Of a stretch of DNA of 18,484 nucleotides, positions 7,546 to 15,430 are shown piece after piece (position 1 is the stretch's first letter; each line of letters begins with the position of its first letter). Under the pieces are notes generated by a model. The model worked only from the letters and a program-made list of their open reading frames with translations, had not been told where the DNA came from and searched no databases. Source of the stretch: DAOTWY01 sp003696565 (GTDB taxonomy: Bacteria; Chloroflexota; Anaerolineae; Aggregatilineales; Phototrophicaceae); contig DAOTWY010000034.1 of the NCBI GenBank assembly GCA_034435635.1, forward strand, positions 1 through 18,484, read 5' to 3'. Made by a program: the position numbers and the translations under genes.

Positions 7546-9177
7546 ATGTTTACATTAGGTGGAGAACTCATTGCACGTGCGCTTAAAGCCCAAGGGGTAA
7601 ACGCACTTTATACGCTGTGCGGCGGGCATATTTTGCCTATTTATGAAGGCTGCTTAAACAATGGTATTCGTGTGATTGACTTCCGGCATGAACAGGCGGC
7701 TGCTCATGCGGCAGATGCACATGCTCGTCTAACGCGCAATATCGGTGTGGCGGCGGTTACAGCCGGTCCCGGTGTAACAGATGCCGTGACGGGCGTTGCC
7801 AATGCGTATCAGGCGCGTAGCCCGATGATTTTATTGGGTGGCGCAGCACCACTTAAAACCAAAGGCATGGGGGCATTACAAGAAATGCCACAAACCGAGA
7901 TGTTCAAAACCTTCACCAAAGCCAGCTTTACGGTGGAGCGCACGGAAGACATCCCCATGTTGATGCACGATGCTTTTGAAACCGCACTCAGTGGTCGCCC
8001 GGGACCTGTTTTTATTGAAGTGCCGTTTGATGTGTTGTTTAACGCGGTCGATGACCCCGGCACACCGGATAAGGTTGTTATCCAGCCCCTTGAACCAGAG
8101 CTAAGTGCGTTGCAGCAGATATTCGCCTTATTACGTGAGGCAAAAAAGCCCGTGCTGGTGGCGGGCACACAAGTCTATTGGGATGAAGCTCATGAGGCTC
8201 TGCGTGAACTCACTGACCAAACCGGTATCCCCGTTTTCACCAATGGTGCAGGACGCGGTACGCTCCCCATGACGCACCCCAACTGCTCTAAATCTGCGCG
8301 GGGCAGTGCCATCAAACGGGCAGATGTCGTGATCTTGCTTGGTACACCGTTAGATTTCCGGCTGAAATATGGGCGTGAAGGCTGGAATCCGGAAACAAAG
8401 CTCATTCAAATTGAAAACGATCCCGCTGAGTTAAACCATAACCGCACGGCTGAAGTCGCTATCTGTGCCAATGCCCGCCTAGTCTTAGAGGCACTAATGG
8501 AAGGGTTACAAGGTGTTCGTTATGATGAATGGTTAAATGAAGTCCGCACCATGGAGGACAATAAAAATAAAGACCTTGATACCTGGATGAAATTGGATGA
8601 CGTGCCCATCAATCACTTCCGTATGGGGGCGGCAATTAATGACTTTATCGACGAAAATTTTATTGTTGTGGGGGATGGCGGCGATATTGTCAGCGCGTGT
8701 GCTAAAGTGATTGATCTCTCCTTGCCCGGTCAATGGCTTGATCCCGGTCCTCTGGGGTGCTTGGGGGTTGGTGCGCCGTTTGCCATTGCTGCCAAGCACT
8801 TATATCCCGATAAAAACGTCTTGATTATCAACGGTGATGGCTCTTTTGGCTTAAATGGCTTTGAATTTGATACCGCAATCCGCTTTAATTTGCCGATTGT
8901 CAGCATTGTTGGCAATGATGGCGGTTGGGGGCAAATCCGCACACCACAAATTGGCATGGTCACAGAAGAGCGTGCGATTGCCACCAAACTCAATTACACC
9001 CGTTACGATAAGATTGTTGAGGCAATGGGGGGATATGGCGAGCTAGTGGAAAACCCGGATGATCTATTACCTGCTTTGGAACGGGCGTTTGCAAGCGGCA
9101 AGCCAGCCTGCATCAATGTGATTTTGGATGACCGTGGTATGGCGAAAACCGGCGCAAGCACCCCATATATTGTTTAG
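7546..9177 (+). CDS. Thiamine diphosphate enzyme, ILVBL / 2-hydroxyacyl-CoA lyase 2 type
   Basis: The 543-residue protein has the three-domain fold of the acetolactate synthase superfamily. Catalytic Glu49 lies in FRHEQAAAHAADA. The ThDP/Mg motif runs from GDGSFG (430-435) to Asn457 in GNDGGW. Recalled similarity is strongest to vertebrate ILVBL (HACL2), which splits 2-hydroxyacyl-CoA into formyl-CoA and an aldehyde one carbon shorter. Shared stretches include GGHI near residue 26, AAVTAGPG, SPMILLGGA, a QWLDPGPLGCLGVGAPFA-like run and NDGGWGQI. A biosynthetic acetolactate synthase is less likely because no small regulatory subunit (ilvN/ilvH) follows. GGAG lies 9 bases before the ATG. The gene follows another ThDP enzyme, transketolase, and converges with the LysM gene with 4 bases between stop codons. 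Superfamily membership is sure; the exact reaction is inference. Confidence 0.85.
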   Translation: MFTLGGELIARALKAQGVNALYTLCGGHILPIYEGCLNNGIRVIDFRHEQAAAHAADAHARLTRNIGVAAVTAGPGVTDAVTGVANAYQARSPMILLGGAAPLKTKGMGALQEMPQTEMFKTFTKASFTVERTEDIPMLMHDAFETALSGRPGPVFIEVPFDVLFNAVDDPGTPDKVVIQPLEPELSALQQIFALLREAKKPVLVAGTQVYWDEAHEALRELTDQTGIPVFTNGAGRGTLPMTHPNCSKSARGSAIKRADVVILLGTPLDFRLKYGREGWNPETKLIQIENDPAELNHNRTAEVAICANARLVLEALMEGLQGVRYDEWLNEVRTMEDNKNKDLDTWMKLDDVPINHFRMGAAINDFIDENFIVVGDGGDIVSACAKVIDLSLPGQWLDPGPLGCLGVGAPFAIAAKHLYPDKNVLIINGDGSFGLNGFEFDTAIRFNLPIVSIVGNDGGWGQIRTPQIGMVTEERAIATKLNYTRYDKIVEAMGGYGELVENPDDLLPALERAFASGKPACINVILDDRGMAKTGASTPYIV

Positions 9178-9181
9178 TTGA

Positions 9182-9850
9182 TTATTGCCCAATGACTACA
9201 CCCACCGGGTCTGGTTCTCGGTTGCCGCCTGATGCAATAGCGTAGATGATTGACGGCGGCATCTCCGGTGGGGGTATCCACCGAATAAAAAAACCATCTG
9301 CTGGGGTGTTATCCACACCGATAACATCCGGGCGGGATAATTGTTGGCTATAACGATAAAACGTCACTTCAACGGTAGACGCATCTGCCTCATCCCAACT
9401 GATAACGACAGGCACATCTGCTGCCAGCACATAACAAGCATTAGCAAAGTTAAGCGTAGGGGTAATTTGCACGGTGTTGATGGCAAGTTGTGGGTCATAA
9501 AGTGTGGTATCGCAGGTTGTGGGCGCGGCGTTATCTCCAGGTAAACGTGGAACAAGCAAGGTTTGCCCGGTGATAATGCGGTTACGGTTTTGTAGGCAAT
9601 TCCCTTCTGCCAGTTCATCAACGGTGCTGCCGATGGCGTTGGCGATAGTCGTGAGGCTATCACGTCGTTGAACCGTATAGACGACCCAATCAGTGCGTGG
9701 TTGGCACGCTGCCAGGGTTGCCGCATCCACTTCCCAGGTTGGCAGCGCATCTTGTGGCGTGGCTGTGGGGGAGGGCGGGGTATCACCTGCTTCCATGTTA
9801 CAGGCGAGGATAGTCAGCACCCAACATAAAACCAGGATGATACCACGCAT
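9182..9850 (-). CDS. LysM-domain lipoprotein
   Basis: The 222-residue product has a short hydrophobic signal ending in a lipobox-like ILAC, giving acylated Cys17. A Pro/Thr-rich linker (about 22-37) is followed by one LysM domain at about 57-101. That domain contains VYTVQRRDSL, the helix VDELAEGN and the closing TGQTLLVPR. LysM binds the N-acetylglucosamine backbone of peptidoglycan, so the protein is probably membrane-anchored and in contact with the wall. The remaining 120 residues look like a beta-sandwich and are unassigned. Paired Cys residues (49, 85, 113, 139) may form disulfides. The gene starts 31 bases after the megasynthase stop codon, with an AGGAAGGGAG ribosome binding site, and is probably the last gene of that operon. 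A link to lipid export or placement is conjecture. Confidence 0.8.
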   Translation of the reverse strand: MRGIILVLCWVLTILACNMEAGDTPPSPTATPQDALPTWEVDAATLAACQPRTDWVVYTVQRRDSLTTIANAIGSTVDELAEGNCLQNRNRIITGQTLLVPRLPGDNAAPTTCDTTLYDPQLAINTVQITPTLNFANACYVLAADVPVVISWDEADASTVEVTFYRYSQQLSRPDVIGVDNTPADGFFIRWIPPPEMPPSIIYAIASGGNREPDPVGVVIGQ

Positions 9851-9881
9851 GATCTCCCTTCCTCTCCCTCACTACACCACT

Positions 9882-12800
9882 TTACGTCTCACAAATACTG
9901 AGCGCGATGTTTTTCACCTCATAGATTCGCAACTTATCCCGCCATAGGCTGGCATCACCGATGACAATAATCTCACCATCACGCCGGATAATTTCCTTCA
10001 CATTAACTTCTACATGAGATTTTTCGCTATCGGAAAGAATTTGTCCGCGATATTTCCAAACGATGTTATGACCACCATCAGCATGTGCAAAGTGTGGATT
10101 GCGCAATTCATTGGTTAGCCCACTGGCGATGCAAAACGCCTGAAGTGCTTGCATCATTGTCTCCACGCCAATCGAACCTGGCATCACAGGGTCTTGATAA
10201 AAGTGATTCTTAAAGAACCACGCCGCTGGGTCTATGATCGTGTTGCCGTATGCATAGCCTTTACCGTATTTGCCACCATTCAACACAATCTTAATCTCAT
10301 CTGTGAACATTAGTTGATTGCGTGCCAACCGTGTAAAGCCATCCCCATAGGGTTGATGTGGGTTGATTGTGATGATGTCCTTCGGTTTCGATTCTTCATA
10401 CCAACGGGGGATGATTTTACCTGCATCTAATCCCGCTTGGCTCGTCAGGGCTTGGATGGTGAAATAGCCAAACGTGGCATCCCCTTCATAATATAGATCA
10501 TCCCCGTCGTATAGCTTAAAGGTAAACTTTTGGATGATGGTGCCGCTCATCACCGTGTTATTCACCAAGGTGACGTGGTTGGTGATGGTGCGCCCGCGCA
10601 TATCTTTATCGGTATAGAGCTTGCCTTGCCCGTCCAAATTGCGGAAGTAGAAATCAATTTCAGGAAATTCTAGCGTTGGTCCATGATATGCCGAAAGTAA
10701 ACCACAGGGTTGTAAGGCGATTTCCATCAACACCGAATAAGGCATAGTGGGATAGGGGTTATCACGGAAATACCAAGCATCCACCGGTACATCATATTCA
10801 CTGGTGATGGTTGTGCCGGGCACTGGCTTATAACGCTCGCCTTGAATATCCAGCACACGGGAGATAAGCAATAAATCCCCATTTGGAATACGCGGTGCGC
10901 GGCGATTGTCATAGATCGCGTAGCGTTCTCCATACGTATCCGCGATGCGCCGTAATGCAAAGGTCTCAATGGCATCATAATCATACATAGGGCGGATACC
11001 CTTTATTTTGGATGGCGGCGGGGCAGGGTTCGGCGGTGGAATCTGCGGGGTGGATGGCGCGGTTGTTGGGGGTGGTGTATAGCCGCCAGCTAATTGTTGC
11101 ATTTGCTGGGTAATTAGGTCTGCCATTTGCTTTAAGCTGTCTTGCCGTGTTTTCAAAAAATTGGTGTGGACTGTGCTGACACCGGCGGGCATAGCTGTCT
11201 GGAAGCTCTTGGCACGTTGTGCCACCTGCGCTTGATGCACCCCCTGCACGGCGAATTTTTCTAGGTTTGCCTCATTAACAATTGCGCCATAAACATCTTG
11301 CCCACCCAGTTGAACCGTCCGCACGAGTGAGCGTTCCGGCGTTTGTGGTAACGGGCGATACAATGGGGCGATGTTAATCGGTACATGATGCGCTACCAAT
11401 TGCGCCAACATCTTGATGAGTGATAAACGGGTTTCTACACCCATCTGATCAATAGACACTGCCAGATGCGGGCGATCCCCTAGCGTTTCATCTATCCAGC
11501 GGGCACATGTCGACCGCGGACCCAATTCAATAAACACCCTTGCACCGTCGGCATATGCTCGCTCAATCAACCGCGGGAAGTCTATTTGTTTGCACGCCAT
11601 CCGCGCCAGATTATTAGCAATCACGCGCTGCTCAAGTTGAATCGGCGCGTAATCGGCTGCGGAATAGAATGTTACCCCCTCAACTGGATGTGTTGGTAAG
11701 TTATGTAGCCGGAAGAACTCACCGAATTCGCTCATCATGGCTTCATTATGAATGACCACATCAAACGGGGCTTTCATGCTTTCCCCTTGCACCGCTGCCA
11801 CAACGCGCTCACACGCGGCGGGTTCCCCGGCGATCATGGCTTCATTGGGGGTGTTGATATGAGTTAAATAAACTTTATTTTCTGTTTGTACAGCCGCACG
11901 GATTTGTTCTACCGGTGCAGCGATGAAGTATGCCGCCCAAAGCTGGTCGTTTGGCACATCTGCCGCAACACCCCAGGCATCTCGTACCGCTTGCATTGAA
12001 CCAGTCAAACGGGTAGAAAACAGCGACGACTCACGGAATGCTTTACTGCCTGCGTCGCCATCTCGCCACACGCCCATACCCCACATCATGCTGCCTTCTC
12101 CCAAGCTATAGCCAAACGCTGCATGTGGTTGTAGGTTAAAGATTTGCCGCATGATATAGGTATACATCAAGGCAAAACTCAAGCCCGATTCAATCATAGC
12201 AACAGGGTTGTTAGCTAGGGCTTCCTTCATCGCTCTGGTTAGCTTTAGGCTAGGTTTTTCCAAGCTGCGCGGATAAAGCAGACGCTCCGCAACGGCTTCT
12301 GCCACGTTGGTTTTCACTTGTTGTAGCGCGTCGTATGCCGTCGGGAATAAATGGATCAGATCGTACCCGAGTTTGGGATATGTATTAAACGCGCCAGGAT
12401 AAACAAACGCGATATGTCCAGTGTTGCCCACTGGGTGGGGGGTGTACGCGCTTCCCATTGGTGTAGACCAATCTGCACCGTTACTGATCCCTTCCTTAGC
12501 ACGATAGGCTTCTTTGCGGATGTCTTCCGAATCCCGTCCAACCAGTGCCACCACATGAGCAGGGTTGTTTTGTGCGGCATAATCGGCATAGACTTCGTCT
12601 GCTAATCGGGGGAGTGATTTTTGGTCAAGGTGATGCAATAGTTCATCAAGTTTATTCAGTAACGTGGTTTGATCTTGTGCAGCAACCGGTAATAAAACCG
12701 GCGTACCCCCAGCTAAATAACCGTTGTCGCGGGCAGGTTGTGGGTGCGCTGCAAGGATAACATGCGCCGCCGCGCCATCTGTTCCCACACTGTTGATGGC

Positions 12801-15419
12801 TGCTATCCGTTTTTCATCAAACCAGGTGCGGGATTTGTTTGCCACCCATAGGCAAGTCTCTTGCCAAACGTCGCTTTTGGGTGCTGTCCAGTTTGGGATC
12901 ATTGGGATGTATCGCTGAGAGAGTGCTAATGCCGTTTTGATCAGGCTGGCGATGCCAGAGGCGGCATAAGTATGCCCGATATTCGCCTTCACACTGCCCA
13001 CTGCTGTGCGCAGTTCTGTGCCACGGTAGACCTGTGCAATGCCTTCCATTTCGGCTTGCACTTCTGGTTCAATGCCGCTAGCGTGTAATTCCAAATAGCC
13101 AATCTGGCTTGGTTCTACCTTAGCGGTTTTAAGCGCGTCCTGCGCGGCTGCTGCCACAACATCGGCATCCACAGCACCATCTGGAGCTTGTTGAATACTC
13201 ACGGCGTGAATGGTGGCATAAACATGGCGGTTTGCAACATGATCAGCCCGGGTGAGGACAATTGCCCCCGCGCCTTCACCAACTAACCAACCATTAGCGT
13301 TCTGGTCAATGCCGGCGGTTGGTTGCCCTTTATGGATAGGCGCGCGTCCATGCCGCATCAGCACACTTTCTAAACCGCCAGATAAATCCACCGCCCCCAA
13401 AACGACCGCATCCACATCACCGCTTTGCAGGAGCATATTGGCGACTTCTAACGCCTTAAATGCACTATTTTCTTCCGATGAGACCGTGAAAGACGGACCA
13501 CTAAAATCCCATAAACCAGAAACACGGCTCGCGGCGATATTGGCAATATAACTGGTATAATGGTTGACCTGTGCCGGGGTTAGCAGGGCATCCTTGCTGA
13601 TTCGTTCCAGCTCAGCGATTTGCTCCTGTGTGAGGTTAACCCCAGACTCTTGTAATGCCTGTTTGATCTGCCAATTTAAATCTGCACGACCGCGATATTG
13701 ATGCAGTGATAATTCCGTCCCCAAAGCCACCAATACTGCCACTCGGCTACCAGGTGTTAAGCCTGCGTCTCGTATGGCGTTATCTGCTACTTTCAATAAG
13801 AGTAATTGCTGTGGAATTGGCTCATCAGCTGGGTTCGGTGGAATTTTGACTTGCATAAAATCCAGATCAAACGAGTCAATATATGCCCCGTGCGGTACTT
13901 CATCTAAGCCGAATCGTTTGAGGATTTGTGGTTGATGTTGTAACCCTTTCCAGCGGTTTTCTGGTAACGGGCGGAAGGCTGTCTCACCTTCATAGATTGC
14001 ACGAGAAAAGGCATCTAGCCCATCGAACATACCAAAATGGGCATCCATGCCGATAATTGCCATATTGATAGGGTGTTGTGTCGGTTGATGATCTGTCACA
14101 GTTTGATTCACTTCCTCTAAAATCACATGGGCACTTACGCCACCAAATCCAAAAGCATTGACTCCTGCCCGGCGGATATGATCACCAGGTTGCCAGGGTT
14201 CATGCTGCGTAACGATGTGCGCATGGCTAAAACGCTCTTTGTTTAATGGGGATTCTACTTTGATTGTCGGCGGTAATTGCTGATGTGCCAGTGCAAGGAT
14301 CAACTTAATCATGCTTGCCATACCGGCTGCCGTCATCAGATGCCCGACGTTAGACTTAACACTGCCGATTTTGGGCGCGTCATTTTCTCCAAAGAACATC
14401 GCCATCGATGTCATTTCTGTGGTATCTCCCACCGGTGTGCCACTGGCATGGCATTCTACATAATCTACATCACTTGCGCGGATTCCCGCATCCAAATAGG
14501 CACGCTGCAAGGCTAGGACTTGCCCCTTGCTATTCGGGGTCAAAATATGCTTGCCACGTCCATCATTCGCTAAGCCGATTCCACTAACCAGTGCGTAGAT
14601 TTTATCGCCATCGCGGATAGCATCTGCATAACGCTTGAGGACGAACATCCCCGCCCCTTCACCGGCGATCAACCCGCCGCTGCGGGTATCTAACGGTAAG
14701 CTTTCCTCACCATGGTCAGGGAAGCCCCCCAAATGTGCAAAGCCTAAATTGACAAATAAAGGGTCTGCAGCACTAACTGCACCTGCCAGCATCATATCTG
14801 CTTTACCTGTTTGCAAATAACGGCACGCTAAATCCAGCGCATATAATGACGATGCACACGCAGCATCTAACGCAAAGCTCGTTCTGCCTAACCCTAACGC
14901 TGCAGAAACAACTTCTGCCGGATACCCAGGGGAAAGTGCATTATACGGATAGGCGGGCAGGTCATCTAGCGGCGGTAACACCAGCCCTGGAATCAAATCT
15001 CCCAATGCTTGATTAAACAAAGCGTGGTAAATCGGCGTAAAGACTTGGCGAGAGTGCCGGGTTGGCAACGATAAATTGCCGATGATTAGCCCGGTTCGCT
15101 TTAATATATCCGCATTTTGTAAATAGCCAGCATCGTTTAATGCGCCTTGTGCCGTGTAAAGCGTCCATTGGACTGAATCACCCAGTTGATTGGTTGGGTC
15201 AACACGGAATGGCTCAATATACCCGCCATGTAGAAAATAAGACGTATCCGGGCGGGTACGGGTTGGGTCATAAAAAAAAGTTGGGTCTGCTCCCAGTTGT
15301 GCAGCGGTTGCATCAGATGTGGTGCGCTTGCCTTCCATAAGTATTTGCCAAAAGGCTTGCGGTGTATCTGCGCCAGGGAACAAACACGCTATTCCAATGA
15401 TTGCGATTTTACTTTTCAT
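9882..15419 (-). CDS. Pfa/Hgl-type lipid megasynthase: KS-CLF-AT-DH-DH
   Basis: This 1845-residue multidomain synthase extends acyl chains. KS1 (1-436) has an intact triad: Cys188 in DAACASS, His324 in HASGT and His360 in NVGH. The second KS (452-892) keeps His779 and His816 but has Glu650 in place of the active Cys (TVSSEENSA), so it is a chain-length factor (CLF). The acyltransferase (about 1002-1345) has nucleophile Ser1105 in GYSLGE and probable His1224 in IHNEAM. A conserved helical stretch (about 1415-1442) and a Pro-rich linker (1446-1470) follow. Two FabA-like hotdog domains end the protein. The first (about 1515-1650, MPYSVLMEIALQPCG) has Asn1554 where His is expected. The second (about 1700-1845) has His1739 in WFFKNHFYQDPVMPG and Glu1753. 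This equals PfaC with a PfaB-like AT inserted. I see no acyl carrier protein motif. The gene starts 11 bases after the KR-DH stop codon with only a weak ribosome binding site, so translation is probably coupled. The product is unknown. Confidence 0.93.
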   Translation of the reverse strand: MKSKIAIIGIACLFPGADTPQAFWQILMEGKRTTSDATAAQLGADPTFFYDPTRTRPDTSYFLHGGYIEPFRVDPTNQLGDSVQWTLYTAQGALNDAGYLQNADILKRTGLIIGNLSLPTRHSRQVFTPIYHALFNQALGDLIPGLVLPPLDDLPAYPYNALSPGYPAEVVSAALGLGRTSFALDAACASSLYALDLACRYLQTGKADMMLAGAVSAADPLFVNLGFAHLGGFPDHGEESLPLDTRSGGLIAGEGAGMFVLKRYADAIRDGDKIYALVSGIGLANDGRGKHILTPNSKGQVLALQRAYLDAGIRASDVDYVECHASGTPVGDTTEMTSMAMFFGENDAPKIGSVKSNVGHLMTAAGMASMIKLILALAHQQLPPTIKVESPLNKERFSHAHIVTQHEPWQPGDHIRRAGVNAFGFGGVSAHVILEEVNQTVTDHQPTQHPINMAIIGMDAHFGMFDGLDAFSRAIYEGETAFRPLPENRWKGLQHQPQILKRFGLDEVPHGAYIDSFDLDFMQVKIPPNPADEPIPQQLLLLKVADNAIRDAGLTPGSRVAVLVALGTELSLHQYRGRADLNWQIKQALQESGVNLTQEQIAELERISKDALLTPAQVNHYTSYIANIAASRVSGLWDFSGPSFTVSSEENSAFKALEVANMLLQSGDVDAVVLGAVDLSGGLESVLMRHGRAPIHKGQPTAGIDQNANGWLVGEGAGAIVLTRADHVANRHVYATIHAVSIQQAPDGAVDADVVAAAAQDALKTAKVEPSQIGYLELHASGIEPEVQAEMEGIAQVYRGTELRTAVGSVKANIGHTYAASGIASLIKTALALSQRYIPMIPNWTAPKSDVWQETCLWVANKSRTWFDEKRIAAINSVGTDGAAAHVILAAHPQPARDNGYLAGGTPVLLPVAAQDQTTLLNKLDELLHHLDQKSLPRLADEVYADYAAQNNPAHVVALVGRDSEDIRKEAYRAKEGISNGADWSTPMGSAYTPHPVGNTGHIAFVYPGAFNTYPKLGYDLIHLFPTAYDALQQVKTNVAEAVAERLLYPRSLEKPSLKLTRAMKEALANNPVAMIESGLSFALMYTYIMRQIFNLQPHAAFGYSLGEGSMMWGMGVWRDGDAGSKAFRESSLFSTRLTGSMQAVRDAWGVAADVPNDQLWAAYFIAAPVEQIRAAVQTENKVYLTHINTPNEAMIAGEPAACERVVAAVQGESMKAPFDVVIHNEAMMSEFGEFFRLHNLPTHPVEGVTFYSAADYAPIQLEQRVIANNLARMACKQIDFPRLIERAYADGARVFIELGPRSTCARWIDETLGDRPHLAVSIDQMGVETRLSLIKMLAQLVAHHVPINIAPLYRPLPQTPERSLVRTVQLGGQDVYGAIVNEANLEKFAVQGVHQAQVAQRAKSFQTAMPAGVSTVHTNFLKTRQDSLKQMADLITQQMQQLAGGYTPPPTTAPSTPQIPPPNPAPPPSKIKGIRPMYDYDAIETFALRRIADTYGERYAIYDNRRAPRIPNGDLLLISRVLDIQGERYKPVPGTTITSEYDVPVDAWYFRDNPYPTMPYSVLMEIALQPCGLLSAYHGPTLEFPEIDFYFRNLDGQGKLYTDKDMRGRTITNHVTLVNNTVMSGTIIQKFTFKLYDGDDLYYEGDATFGYFTIQALTSQAGLDAGKIIPRWYEESKPKDIITINPHQPYGDGFTRLARNQLMFTDEIKIVLNGGKYGKGYAYGNTIIDPAAWFFKNHFYQDPVMPGSIGVETMMQALQAFCIASGLTNELRNPHFAHADGGHNIVWKYRGQILSDSEKSHVEVNVKEIIRRDGEIIVIGDASLWRDKLRIYEVKNIALSICET

Positions 15420-15430
15420 CGAGTTTTTTA

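Noticed and set aside
7546..9177. Acetolactate synthase large subunit (ilvB) for branched-chain amino acids
   Set aside because: No small subunit or other ilv gene is adjacent, and the recalled similarity is closer to ILVBL/HACL2.
9364..9786. A 140-codon minus-strand frame inside the LysM lipoprotein gene
   Set aside because: It is a shifted frame of the lipoprotein; only the longer frame shows a lipobox and LysM domain.
11000..11080. Repeat-like Pro-rich coding stretch in the megasynthase as a degenerate ACP
   Set aside because: It is low-complexity Pro/Thr sequence with no Asp-Ser phosphopantetheine site; it reads as an interdomain linker.
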